A DNA stretch of 64,000 nucleotides from assembly GCF_021010565.1 (NCBI RefSeq), contig NZ_JAJNAY010000001.1:372001-436000 (forward strand). Direction: 5' to 3'. Shown in pieces: positions 41,905 to 51,270 of the stretch (its first letter is position 1; each line of letters opens with the position of its first letter). The stretch comes from Chryseobacterium turcicum (lineage in GTDB: Bacteria > Bacteroidota > Bacteroidia > Flavobacteriales > Weeksellaceae). Below the pieces are notes generated by a model, which did not search any database, was not told the origin of the DNA, and worked only from the letters and a program-made list of their open reading frames with translations. The position numbers and the translations under genes are program-made.

Positions 41905-42226
41905 TTTTACTTTTATTACTTTTTATTATTAGATTTTTAAGGATATTTTCCGGATTCTGATGAGTGCAGAAAACGGAAAGGATATTTACAATTTGTTCTT
42001 TCTCATCAATGTCAAAAAGGACTAAATAAGGAAGTTTCTTTAAAGGGGCTGCCCTTGTATTTCGATATTTTACGGCAAAGAAAGGATTTGTTTGTAGAGA
42101 TTTATAAGCATCAACTAATTTTTTCCTAAAGCTTTTTGCTGCAGATTGAGATTGTATTTTGTAATATTTAATAGCATCATCAATATTATTGCTTGCAATA
42201 GGTGAAACTAAGATTTTAAATGCCAT
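41888..42226 (-). CDS. RelE/ParE-type toxin
   Basis: A 112-residue basic protein of the RelE/ParE superfamily. The N-terminal FKILVSPIASNNIDDAIKYY and the central NPFFAVKYRNTRAAPLKKLPYLVLFDID are the conserved helix-hairpin and strand segments. ParE toxins poison gyrase and RelE toxins cut mRNA; this sequence looks closer to ParE. The upstream antitoxin-like gene overlaps it by 11 bp. Its 3' end overlaps folD by 17 bp, so loss of the module would disturb an essential-type gene. Confidence 0.85.
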   Translation of the reverse strand: MAFKILVSPIASNNIDDAIKYYKIQSQSAAKSFRKKLVDAYKSLQTNPFFAVKYRNTRAAPLKKLPYLVLFDIDEKEQIVNILSVFCTHQNPENILKNLIIKSNKSKNGRNS

Positions 42227-42434
42227 ACTTTTCTGAAACCTTTTTTAATGATTCAAATGCATCTACAAATTGTGACCTGTCTTGTTCTAAAGCCTCATCG
42301 ATTGTTTTTCTCATTTCATCCGTCACTTTAAAATAATCTTCATCTTTCTCAAAACTGATTTTCATTTTCTGTAGAAGATTTTGAATTAACGTTTCTTCTT
42401 CTTTATCTTTAAAATGTATTGTAATGCTACTCAT
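42216..42434 (-). CDS. antitoxin-like protein paired with the ParE-type toxin
   Basis: A 72-residue acidic protein (many Glu and Asp, few aromatic residues) with the pattern of small type II antitoxins: an N-terminal strand SSITIHFKD and C-terminal amphipathic helices. I recognise no named antitoxin family. Position and the 11 bp overlap with the toxin gene are the main evidence. It lies 41 bp after pgi in the same direction. Confidence 0.7.
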   Translation of the reverse strand: MSSITIHFKDKEEETLIQNLLQKMKISFEKDEDYFKVTDEMRKTIDEALEQDRSQFVDAFESLKKVSEKYGI

Positions 42435-42475
42435 TTTCTTTATTTTAAATCAAAATTAATGAAAATCTACAACAG

Positions 42476-44116
42476 TTATTTATTAGATTTATAATAATTT
42501 ATCAACCCGTTCGTAGAACTATCATGAGAGCTAATTGCTTCAGTGTTTTCAAGTTCTGGTAATATTTTGTTCGCTAAAACTTTTCCTAATTCTACCCCAA
42601 ATTGGTCGAAACTGAAAATATTCCAAATTACGCCTTGTACAAAGATTTTATGCTCATACAATGCAATTAATTGGCCTAATGAAAAAGGAGTTAATTCATT
42701 GAATATGATTGAATTGGTAGGCGTGTTTCCGTGGAAGACTTTATAGTTTAGTAGGAAATCAATTTCTTCTTCAGATTTTCCTGACGCTTGTAATTCTTCT
42801 TCAACTTCCTCCTCGTTTTTACCGAAGGCTAAAGCCTCAGTCTGAGCAAAAAAGTTAGCTAATAATTTGTCCTGATGGTCAGAGACCTTATTTGGGCTTT
42901 TGGCATAGGCAATGAAATCAGCCGGAATCAATTCTGTTCCTTGGTGAATCAATTGATAGAAAGCATGTTGTCCGTTTGTTCCCGGTTCTCCCCAAATGAT
43001 TGGTCCTGTTTCATATTCTACGAATTCTCCGTTTCTGTCGACACATTTTCCGTTACTTTCCATATCTCCTTGCTGAAGATACGCCGCAAATCTGTCTAAA
43101 TACTGAGAGTATGGTAAAACTGCATGGCTTGTTGCTGCATAAAAATTACGATACCAAATCCCCAATAATCCCATTAAAACAGGAACGTTTTCAGAAAAAT
43201 CTGCTGTTTGGAAATGTTGGTCAGTATTTTCTGCTCCTTTTAATAATTGTTCAAAATTTTCATATCCTACAGAAAGTACAATACTTAATCCAATGGCACT
43301 CCACAGTGAATATCTTCCACCAACCCAGTCCCAGAATTCGAAGATGTTTTCTTCTGCGATTCCGAAATCTTTAACCGATTGAACATTAGTAGATAAAGCA
43401 ACAAAATGTTTTGCCACATCTTCCTGTTTTCCTGCTTTTAAAAACCAGTCTTTTGCAGAATTTGCATTCGTCATTGTTTCTTGAGTCGTAAATGTTTTCG
43501 AAGCAATGATGAATAAAGTGGTTTCAGGATTTAAGTTCTTCACCACTTCAGCGATATGATTTCCATCGACATTTGAAACAAAATGAACATCTAATCTTGT
43601 TTTAAAATGTTTCAATGCAGAAACTACCATCACAGGCCCCAAATCTGAACCTCCGATTCCGATGTTTACCACATCTGTGATTTCTTTTTCGCTAAAACCT
43701 TTGTGCTCTCCTGAAATAATTTTTTCAGAAAAAGCTTTCATGTGATTTAAAACTCTTTTGATTTGAGGCTTAATATTTTCACCGTCAACCAAAATTTCCT
43801 TATCAGAAAAATCTCTTAATGCCGTATGTAAAACCGCTCTTCCTTCAGTTTCGTTGATTTTATCACCCGAAAACATTTTAGAAATAGCATCCTTCAACTG
43901 ACATTCTTCTGCAAGAGTCAAAAGAAGTTCTTTTGTTCTAGAATCGATTAAGTTTTTAGAATAATCGAATAAGAAATTGTCTTTTTTAATAGAAAACTCT
44001 TCAAAACGGTTTGGGTTATACTGAAAAAGACTTCTCAGTTCAAAATCATTGTTTCCAAAATGTTCGTCTAGAGCTTTCCAGCTTTGAGTATGAGTAGGAT
44101 TTATTTTAGATAGCAT
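42476..44116 (-). CDS. pgi: glucose-6-phosphate isomerase
   Basis: A 546-residue Pgi converting glucose 6-phosphate and fructose 6-phosphate. Family signatures are [42 protein letters not shown], the catalytic Glu in [10 protein letters not shown], the His in [13 protein letters not shown] and the terminal lysine region (TNGLINYYK). Full length and intact. Confidence 0.98.
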   Translation of the reverse strand: MLSKINPTHTQSWKALDEHFGNNDFELRSLFQYNPNRFEEFSIKKDNFLFDYSKNLIDSRTKELLLTLAEECQLKDAISKMFSGDKINETEGRAVLHTALRDFSDKEILVDGENIKPQIKRVLNHMKAFSEKIISGEHKGFSEKEITDVVNIGIGGSDLGPVMVVSALKHFKTRLDVHFVSNVDGNHIAEVVKNLNPETTLFIIASKTFTTQETMTNANSAKDWFLKAGKQEDVAKHFVALSTNVQSVKDFGIAEENIFEFWDWVGGRYSLWSAIGLSIVLSVGYENFEQLLKGAENTDQHFQTADFSENVPVLMGLLGIWYRNFYAATSHAVLPYSQYLDRFAAYLQQGDMESNGKCVDRNGEFVEYETGPIIWGEPGTNGQHAFYQLIHQGTELIPADFIAYAKSPNKVSDHQDKLLANFFAQTEALAFGKNEEEVEEELQASGKSEEEIDFLLNYKVFHGNTPTNSIIFNELTPFSLGQLIALYEHKIFVQGVIWNIFSFDQFGVELGKVLANKILPELENTEAISSHDSSTNGLINYYKSNK

Positions 44117-44299
44117 ATTTAGCGTTAGATTAAAGGTTTTTTAGAAATTTATTTGAATAAAATTGTCTAAAATCCCCGTTGATAAATTCTGATTTGCAAA
44201 TTTACGGAATTTTCGTGCAATGATGTTAATTGAGGATTAAAAATCGTTTTGAAGTCATTCTATGTAAATTCAAAATTTAAATTTTACCCGAAAAAATAA

Positions 44300-44322
44300 A
44301 ACCTCCACAAAATGCAGAGGTT
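44300..44322 (-). terminator. terminator after the DUF4349 gene
   Basis: Stem AACCTC / GAGGTT (44300-44305, 44317-44322). On the minus strand it is followed by TTATTTTTT, so it should end the leftward DUF4349 transcript. Confidence 0.7.
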
Positions 44323-44364
44323 GGAAAAATCTATGTGGATAACCATAAGGTTAGGATGCCAAGT

Positions 44365-45276
44365 TTACTCTTCGTGGGCTTGAATTGATTTTTTATTAGA
44401 CTTATTTTTTCTGTAAAAATAAAATGCAATACCTGCAATAATTATAATGGGCCAAATCGCTACCAATCCAACAAGAATTTTTTGAATTAAATAAAACCCT
44501 TCTACAAAAGCATTTTTTGCATCATAGATAAAATTGAATTTGTATTTATTATCGATGTTTTTTGAGTTTGTAACAGCAATTTCTGCAATTCTAAGTTTGG
44601 GTTCTTTAATAAAAAGGTCAACGGTGCTGTATTTCAGATTGTCGGTCACATCAAGATTTGCCAATTTCTGTTGATTTTCTTCCGACATGTTTTCGTCACT
44701 CATTTTCACTTTATCTTTTGTGGTTTTGAGTTCAGAAATATTCTCGCTGGTTTTCTTTATTCTTTGTCCTTCCATTTCAGCATATTTAATGCTTGATGTC
44801 ACATCTTCTGCATTGATAATTCTAGAATTCAGGAAGAGTTTTTTATCATTAATTAAGGTTAAAAGTTCGCCTAATTTTGCCGTAGGAACTCTTACCTGCA
44901 GTGTGTTTTCTGTCTGATATTTTTTCACCAGCATCGCTTCTTCATTAGAAGTATTATAAGTGTCTTCTGAAACAACTCTGCTTTGCAAATTACTATGAGT
45001 AACAAATCCGCCAAGTTCCTGTACCGATTTTTCGATAGAAATGGTTGCATCATACACGTCTTTTACTTCCATGTCAACATTTGCTGTTTTGATGAATTGC
45101 TTGTCTTTCACAGACATGGTTGCAACTGAGGAGACACTGTCTGAAGTATTTAATACAGCAGAATCTGCAGATGTTGATACTTCGTAATCACTTGTGGTTG
45201 CCTCGCCTTTTTTACATGAATAAATTCCTAATAAAAGTACGGTTGCGATGGTTAATCTGATGTGCGTCGTTTTCAT
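44365..45276 (-). CDS. DUF4349 family lipoprotein
   Basis: A 303-residue envelope protein: lipoprotein signal with lipobox IYSC, Ser/Thr-rich linker, a central domain (FIKTANVDMEV, ATISIEKSVQELGGFV, LQVRVPTAKLGELL) and a long coiled-coil segment. A C-terminal membrane helix near 265-285 (ILVGLVAIWPIIIIAGIAFYFY) precedes a basic tail. This is the DUF4349 architecture. Function is unknown. The ATG at 45276 places the signal peptide correctly; the longer start at 45309 adds a polar stretch. Confidence 0.88.
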   Translation of the reverse strand: MKTTHIRLTIATVLLLGIYSCKKGEATTSDYEVSTSADSAVLNTSDSVSSVATMSVKDKQFIKTANVDMEVKDVYDATISIEKSVQELGGFVTHSNLQSRVVSEDTYNTSNEEAMLVKKYQTENTLQVRVPTAKLGELLTLINDKKLFLNSRIINAEDVTSSIKYAEMEGQRIKKTSENISELKTTKDKVKMSDENMSEENQQKLANLDVTDNLKYSTVDLFIKEPKLRIAEIAVTNSKNIDNKYKFNFIYDAKNAFVEGFYLIQKILVGLVAIWPIIIIAGIAFYFYRKNKSNKKSIQAHEE

Positions 45277-45480
45277 GATATTGATTTTTAATGTTTTTGC
45301 TTCATCCAAAGTTCCAGCAGAATCGTTTGTAATGTTTGAATATTGCAGGTAAATATTTTGTAAATAATTATTTAATTTAAATATTTGAAATTGAGTGTTT
45401 TGTAAAAATGCTTAAACAGTTTAAGAAGTATTTCGGATTGATTTTTGCTGATGTTTTACAAATTAAACCACAGAAATAAT

Positions 45481-46839
45481 ATGTCAAATACTTTTTCCAA
45501 AATCAGAAACGCTATAGAATTATTCCGATCAATAGATTTTGATCAGTTAAGTGCTATTTCTCAAAAGGTAGATTTGCCAAAACTGATGCAGAGTTTTTCT
45601 AAATTAGATAATAAACAGTTGCAGGGTTTGTCTAAAATGCTTGATCCCAACAAAAAAAGAAAAGAACTTCCGCCTATTGATGGTGATTTCTACGATATTT
45701 ATCATACGTTGACTCCCGAACAAAGAGAAGTACAGCTGAAAGTAAGAGCATTTATGGAAAAAGAAGTTAAACCTTTAGTGAATCATTATTGGCTGAGAGA
45801 TGAGTTTCCACATGAGCTGATTCCGAAATTTCAAAAGCTGGATATCTGTGGTGTGACATATGAAGGTTACGGTTGCAAAGGCATGCCTTTTTTAATGGAA
45901 GGAGTGATTGCGATGGAAATGGCAAGAATTGACGCTTCAATTGCAACATTTTTCGGGGTACAATCTGGTTTGGCAATGGGCTCCATTTATATTTGTGGTT
46001 CTGAAGAACAGAAGCAAAAATGGCTTCCTCAAATGCAAAAGTTCGAGAAAATTGGAGCTTTTGGATTGACTGAGCCTGAAGTAGGTTCTGGAGCAGCAGG
46101 AGGTTTAACGGTTACCTGTAAAAAAACTCCTGAAGGTTGGATTCTAAATGGCGAAAAAAAATGGATAGGGAATGCAACGTTTGCCGACATCATTATTATC
46201 TGGGCAAGAGATTTAGATGATGGAGAAGTGAAAGGTTTTATTGTTGAAAAAGATAATCCAGGGTTTTCAGTTGAAAAAATTAAAGGAAAAATGGCGCTTC
46301 GAATTGTGCAAAATGGATTGATTACATTAAAAGATTGTTTAGTGACTGAAGAAAACCGTTTGCAAAATGCCAATTCATTTAAAGATACTGCAAAAGTTTT
46401 GAGAATGACCCGAGCCGGAGTTGCTTGGATGGCGACAGGTTGCGCAAGAGGAGCTTACGAGAGTGCTTTAGCTTACACAAGAACACGAGAGCAGTTTGGA
46501 AAGCCGATTGCTTCTTTTCAAATGATTCAGGGACATTTAGTAGAAATGTTGTCGAATCTGACGGCGATGCAGACGATGGTGTTCAGGCTTTCTGAAATGC
46601 AGGATGAAGGGATTTTAAAGGATGAGCACGCTTCTTTAGCTAAAGTTTTCTGTACGATGAGAACGAGAGATGTTGTTTCCAGAGCACGAGAAGTGATGGG
46701 CGGAAACGGAATTTTACTAGAATATGATGTGGCGAGATTTGTTGCCGACTCAGAAGCTATTTATTCTTATGAAGGAACAAAAGAAATCAATTCACTGATT
46801 GTTGGTCGGTCAATTACCGGTTTCAGTGCATTTGTATAA
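45481..46839 (+). CDS. acyl-CoA dehydrogenase, glutaryl-CoA dehydrogenase/ACX4-like
   Basis: A 452-residue flavoprotein that oxidises an acyl-CoA at the alpha-beta position. The FAD and substrate motifs FGLTEPEVGSGAAG and KKWIGNATFADI are present. The C-terminal MGGNGILLEYDVAR and YSYEGTKEIN include the catalytic glutamate. The sequence reads closest to glutaryl-CoA dehydrogenases and the plant oxidase ACX4. An extra N-terminal segment of about 60 residues (IDFDQLSAISQKVDLPKLMQ) is unusual. The start at 45481 lies in a better context than 45445. Electrons would pass through ETF to the quinone pool. Confidence 0.9.
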   Translation: MSNTFSKIRNAIELFRSIDFDQLSAISQKVDLPKLMQSFSKLDNKQLQGLSKMLDPNKKRKELPPIDGDFYDIYHTLTPEQREVQLKVRAFMEKEVKPLVNHYWLRDEFPHELIPKFQKLDICGVTYEGYGCKGMPFLMEGVIAMEMARIDASIATFFGVQSGLAMGSIYICGSEEQKQKWLPQMQKFEKIGAFGLTEPEVGSGAAGGLTVTCKKTPEGWILNGEKKWIGNATFADIIIIWARDLDDGEVKGFIVEKDNPGFSVEKIKGKMALRIVQNGLITLKDCLVTEENRLQNANSFKDTAKVLRMTRAGVAWMATGCARGAYESALAYTRTREQFGKPIASFQMIQGHLVEMLSNLTAMQTMVFRLSEMQDEGILKDEHASLAKVFCTMRTRDVVSRAREVMGGNGILLEYDVARFVADSEAIYSYEGTKEINSLIVGRSITGFSAFV

Positions 46840-46845
46840 AAATAA

Positions 46846-46921
46846 ATGGTGAATGGTCAATTCGCTTTGCTTGTCAATTTTTGAAATTCACTTGCGAAAT
46901 CAAATTCACTATTCACCATTG
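46846..46921. repeat. inverted-repeat word element
   Basis: The left arm AATGGTGAATGGTCAATTC and the right segment ending ATTCACTATTCACCATTGAC are imperfect reverse complements around a 30 bp centre. The element fills the gap between the convergent acyl-CoA dehydrogenase and DoxX genes and may act as a weak bidirectional hairpin. Confidence 0.6.
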
Positions 46922-46927
46922 ACTTTT

Positions 46928-47305
46928 CTATTTCAGTAAATCCCGATATTTTTCTTTGTTATCGATAATTATCCAAAGGTTTATTAAAAAAAGAACTCCT
47001 GCAATAGACATTCCCATTGTAGATTTATCCATCATAAAATTATGAATTACAATTCCTACCATGACGGGTAAAATAACAATAGCACCTAAAGCTCTAGTTT
47101 TTGGAAAGATAAATAATAAACCGCCAATAATTTCTACAATACCCACTAAAGGCATCAACCAGAAGATTTTTCCAAACGCTGCAAAAAGTTCCATTTGCTC
47201 GGGGCTTGGTTTTTCCATGGGCATGTAATTGAAGAACTTGTTTAATCCTGCATTAATGAACATTAATCCAAACAAAAGGCAGATAATAAGTTTAATAATT
47301 TTCAT
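46928..47305 (-). CDS. DoxX family membrane protein
   Basis: A 125-residue protein with four hydrophobic segments. The first has FGLMFINAGLNKFFNY, the second PLVGIVEIIGGLLFIFPKTRALG, which are the family motifs. DoxX-like proteins are linked to respiratory or oxidative-stress complexes, but no fixed role applies here. The ATG at 47305 (MKIIKLIICLLFG) is chosen; 47320 adds five residues and is also possible. Confidence 0.85.
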   Translation of the reverse strand: MKIIKLIICLLFGLMFINAGLNKFFNYMPMEKPSPEQMELFAAFGKIFWLMPLVGIVEIIGGLLFIFPKTRALGAIVILPVMVGIVIHNFMMDKSTMGMSIAGVLFLINLWIIIDNKEKYRDLLK

Positions 47306-47415
47306 AATGTTATTTTTCATTAAAATTAAATAAAATTCTATTTCGTTATGAAAAAATCAAATAATTATTAAAATGGAAGAAAATTATTCATTATTTATTA
47401 CCAATTACTCATGCC

Positions 47416-48528
47416 CTAATCCATTTCCTTTAAAGTAATGTTTTTAGAGATTTTGTAAGATTTTTTCTTTTTATGAGGCTTTTCTTCCTCACCCAGTAAT
47501 TTTCCCCAAGGTTTTAAACCATCAACTCTTTCAAAAATAATTTTGATGATGGCAATTGCCGGAATACAAAGAAACATCCCCGAAATTCCCCAAAGATGCT
47601 CGCCTAAAAGAATTCCGATGAAAGAAAACAAAGCGTTGATTTTCACCTTTGAACCCACTACAAAAGGAAGGACGATATTTCCGTCGATGGCATGAACGAT
47701 TACATAGCCAATCGCTACATAAACACAAGTAGAAACTGTACCTGTTGCAAATGCGATAAAACACGATACTAAGAGTGAAATTGCAATTCCTATATAGGGA
47801 ATAACGTTTAATAATCCGGTTAAGACACCCAGTAAAATAGCATACTTTACTCCTAAAATAGTAAGGACTGTTGTTGAAAGTACAGAAACAATAATTACCT
47901 GCAGGCAAAGTCCTATGATATATCTTTTAGTCATGATTCTTACTTCCGAAACGACTTCCTGAACGCTTGCTTTATGTTTTTCGTTGAAAACATTAACGAT
48001 GAAATTATTTAAAATTCGTCTATAATTTAAAATAAAGACAAAAAACAGAATAAAAAACGCTAAAAAGCCCAAACTCGTAGAAAAAACACTAAAAGTAAAA
48101 CCTAAAATAATTCCTGATGAAGATAAAAGCTTGCTTAAACCTTGGTCTAAATAATCGAGTTGCTCATTAATCTTCACATTAAAAGTCTGTGATACCCAAT
48201 TTTGCAGATTATGAAAAACCAAATTAAACTGTTTGCTGAGATGTGGAAGGTCTTTGCTGAAACTTGATAGTTGTGAGCCGAAGAAAAAAATCATTCCAGT
48301 AAGAATAATCAACATCATCATTACCGAAATAATTGTCGAAACAGACCTTGGAAAGCTTAATTTTCGCTCCATAAAATTAGCTAGCGGTAAAAAAAGCATA
48401 GCCATTAAAAATGCTAAAAAAAATGGTGCTAAAATGCTTTGCCCCAGTTTAATAAGATAACCGATTCCGATGATGGAAATCACTGCTAATGCAAGTTTTA
48501 GAAGAAATGGAAGTTTTATAAAATTCAT
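47416..48528 (-). CDS. AI-2E family transporter (second copy)
   Basis: A 370-residue integral membrane protein of the AI-2E/PerM family with about eight hydrophobic segments. The motifs FLMAMLFLPLANFMERK, LLNVIPYIGIAISLLVS and AIDGNIVLPFVVGSKVKINALFSFIGILLGEHLWG are typical. The C-terminus is basic (EEKPHKKKKSYK). It is a distant paralog of the 10063-11163 protein and stands alone. Substrate unknown. Confidence 0.9.
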   Translation of the reverse strand: MNFIKLPFLLKLALAVISIIGIGYLIKLGQSILAPFFLAFLMAMLFLPLANFMERKLSFPRSVSTIISVMMMLIILTGMIFFFGSQLSSFSKDLPHLSKQFNLVFHNLQNWVSQTFNVKINEQLDYLDQGLSKLLSSSGIILGFTFSVFSTSLGFLAFFILFFVFILNYRRILNNFIVNVFNEKHKASVQEVVSEVRIMTKRYIIGLCLQVIIVSVLSTTVLTILGVKYAILLGVLTGLLNVIPYIGIAISLLVSCFIAFATGTVSTCVYVAIGYVIVHAIDGNIVLPFVVGSKVKINALFSFIGILLGEHLWGISGMFLCIPAIAIIKIIFERVDGLKPWGKLLGEEEKPHKKKKSYKISKNITLKEMD

Positions 48529-48556
48529 AATTGATAATCTGCCGTATAAAAATAAT

Positions 48557-48585
48557 AAAACCTCACCGTTTTCAGATGAGGTTTT
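48557..48585 (-). terminator. terminator after lon
   Basis: Stem AAAACCTCA / TGAGGTTTT (48557-48565, 48577-48585) with an 11 nt loop, 18 bp past the lon stop, followed on the minus strand by an AT-rich tract. Confidence 0.8.
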
Positions 48586-48603
48586 ACGTTTATTGTTGAA
48601 AAT

Positions 48604-51012
48604 TTATTTTTCGATTGCTAGTTCTAGTACTTCTTTCATCCAGTTGACGTAGTTTACTTTCAGATTTTTCAGGTAGTCCTGTTTTATTTCTTCTACGTCT
48701 TTTCTGTTGGCTTCACAAAGAATCACTTCTTTGATTCCTGCTCTTGTTGCAGCGAGTAGTTTTTCTTTAATTCCACCTACAGGAAGTACTTTTCCTCTTA
48801 GTGTAATCTCGCCGGTCATGGCAAGATGAGGTTTTACTTTTTTGTTTTTAAAAGAAGAAACCATAGAAGTAAGCATGGCAATTCCCGCAGAAGGTCCGTC
48901 TTTTGGTGTTGCTCCTTCTGGTACGTGAACGTGGATGTTTTTCTTTTCTAAATCCTCTTCACTGATTCCTAAATCTTCATGCTTTGCTTTGATGTATTCT
49001 AGGGCAATTGTTGCAGATTCTTTCATTACCGTTCCCAGATTTCCGGTCATCGTAAGATTTCCTTTTCCGTTGCTGGTAATACTTTCAATGAATAAAATAT
49101 CTCCACCTACACTCGTCCATGCCAATCCGGTTACTACTCCCGGAACATCTGTTAATTCAGACAAGCTTTTTGGTCTTGGAACACCTAAAATTTCGTCAAC
49201 TTTATCAACGGTAATTTTAGCATCGTATTCTCTTTCCAAAGCGGTTTGCAAAGCAACCCAACGTGCGATAGCAGCAATTCTTTTTTCTAAAGTTCTTACG
49301 CCACTTTCCGAAGTGTGTGCCTCGATAATATGTTTTAATTCAGGATTTCCAAGTTTGAATGACTTTGCAGTCAAACCGTTTTCTTCCTGTTGTTTTTTTA
49401 TTAAATGTCTCTTGGCGATTTCAATTTTTTCCTCTAGAGTATAGCCTGCAATCTGAATGATTTCCATTCTGTCTAAAAGCGGAGTCTGGATGGTAGAAAG
49501 TGAGTTAGCTGTTGCTAAAAACATCACTTTAGATAAATCATAACCCATTTCTAAGAAGTTATCATAGAAAGAGCTGTTTTGTTCAGGGTCAAGTACTTCA
49601 AGTAATGCTGAGCTCGGGTCGCCGTGCATTCCTTTTCCTACTTTATCAATTTCGTCTAAAACAATCACTGGGTTTGAAGTTCCCGATTTTTTAATAGACT
49701 GAAGAATTCTTCCCGCCATTGCACCGATGTAGGTTTTTCTATGACCGCGAATTTCGCTTTCGTCATGAAGTCCGCCCAAAGAAACACGCACGTATTTTCT
49801 TCCCAAAGCATCGGCAACCGATTTTCCGAGAGAAGTTTTACCAACTCCTGGAGGGCCTACCAAAAGTAAAATTGGCGATTTCATGTTATTTTTTAATTTT
49901 AAAACAGCCATGTGTTCTAAAATTCTTTTTTTAATATCTTCTAAACCAAAATGAGCTTTATCTAAAACTTTTTCAGCCTTTTCTATATCAAAAGTATCTT
50001 TTGTGAAAGTTTCCCAAGGTAAATCTGTAAAGAAATCTAAATAGTTTCTCTGAACATTATAATCCGGAGAATTAGGATTCTGACGCTGTAGTCGAGCAAT
50101 TTCTTTTTGGAAATGTTCTTCTACTTCTGGTTTCCAGTTTTTGTCAGCCCCTTTTTTTACTAAATCTTCAATATCGCTTTCAGGGCCGCCTCCCAATTCG
50201 TCTTGGATGGTTCTGATTTGCTGATTTAAGAAATATTCTCTTTGTTGTTTGTCTAAATCTTTAGAAGTTTTTTGATGAATTTGATTTCTCAATTCCAATT
50301 TTCTGAAGTCCTCATGCATCATTTCGTAGCACTTATTGGCTCTTTCCATCAGACTTTTTTCTTCCAAAAGCTTTTGCTTTTCCAAGTAAGGAAAATTAGC
50401 ATTTGTACTCACAAAATTCAACAAATCTTCGTTGTTGCTGATGTTTTTTATAGCAAAGTTGGCCGCATTCGGAATATTAGGGTCTAGCTCAATGATTTTT
50501 AGAGCTAAATCTTTAATGTTTTCCAACAACGCTTCGTATTCCTCTTTATTTTTAGGCTTTGTATCTTTTAATTTAGTGATTTCAGCTTTAAAATAAGGTT
50601 GAGAATCTACAACTTTTTTAATTTTAAATCGATGAAATCCTTTGGTAATAGCGGTAATATTTCCTTCCGGAAGTTTAATAATCTTAATGATTTTCGCTAA
50701 AGTTCCTGTGTGGTAAAGGTCTTTCTCGGTAGGCTGTTCTACATCAGATTTCTTCTGGCTTACAATTCCGATGTAATCACCGTTTTGTTGTGCTTCTTCA
50801 AGTAATTGTATAGAGGTCTTTCTTCCTGCAGTGATAGGAATTACAACATTCGGAAACATCACCATATTTCTTACAGGAAGTATAGGGAAAATGTTTTGCT
50901 CAGAGCTTTTCTCGTTATCTATATCCAAATCAGAAAGGTTGATTTCTTCAGCTACAATATTAAAACCGTCGCCAAGAATATCATCAAAATTTATATCTTC
51001 AAATTCTGTCAT
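48604..51012 (-). CDS. lon: ATP-dependent protease Lon
   Basis: An 802-residue Lon with all three parts: the N-terminal substrate domain ([17 protein letters not shown]), the AAA+ domain with Walker [14 protein letters not shown] and [10 protein letters not shown], and the protease domain with catalytic Ser in DGPSAGIAM and Lys in [15 protein letters not shown] slightly extended acidic N-terminus precedes the family start, as in other Bacteroidota. It degrades misfolded and regulatory proteins in the cytoplasm. Confidence 0.97.
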   Translation of the reverse strand: MTEFEDINFDDILGDGFNIVAEEINLSDLDIDNEKSSEQNIFPILPVRNMVMFPNVVIPITAGRKTSIQLLEEAQQNGDYIGIVSQKKSDVEQPTEKDLYHTGTLAKIIKIIKLPEGNITAITKGFHRFKIKKVVDSQPYFKAEITKLKDTKPKNKEEYEALLENIKDLALKIIELDPNIPNAANFAIKNISNNEDLLNFVSTNANFPYLEKQKLLEEKSLMERANKCYEMMHEDFRKLELRNQIHQKTSKDLDKQQREYFLNQQIRTIQDELGGGPESDIEDLVKKGADKNWKPEVEEHFQKEIARLQRQNPNSPDYNVQRNYLDFFTDLPWETFTKDTFDIEKAEKVLDKAHFGLEDIKKRILEHMAVLKLKNNMKSPILLLVGPPGVGKTSLGKSVADALGRKYVRVSLGGLHDESEIRGHRKTYIGAMAGRILQSIKKSGTSNPVIVLDEIDKVGKGMHGDPSSALLEVLDPEQNSSFYDNFLEMGYDLSKVMFLATANSLSTIQTPLLDRMEIIQIAGYTLEEKIEIAKRHLIKKQQEENGLTAKSFKLGNPELKHIIEAHTSESGVRTLEKRIAAIARWVALQTALEREYDAKITVDKVDEILGVPRPKSLSELTDVPGVVTGLAWTSVGGDILFIESITSNGKGNLTMTGNLGTVMKESATIALEYIKAKHEDLGISEEDLEKKNIHVHVPEGATPKDGPSAGIAMLTSMVSSFKNKKVKPHLAMTGEITLRGKVLPVGGIKEKLLAATRAGIKEVILCEANRKDVEEIKQDYLKNLKVNYVNWMKEVLELAIEK

Positions 51013-51270
51013 AATAAATCGAATGACAAATTGTCATCTTCAGTTTAAGTCGTTATAATGATAATTTACAATATGCTTAGAGAAAGCAATATGTATGAAC
51101 TGTATATAAAGTTGACAATATTAATGCCATTTGTTAATCAACAAAAAATACGGTCAAAATTTCCATTTTAAGCGTATTTAAATTTTAAAAATTAAAAACA
51201 CCACTTATATTTCTGTAATTTCTTAAAAATGTGTATTTTCGCACACTGATATAAAAACTATATTTACAAA

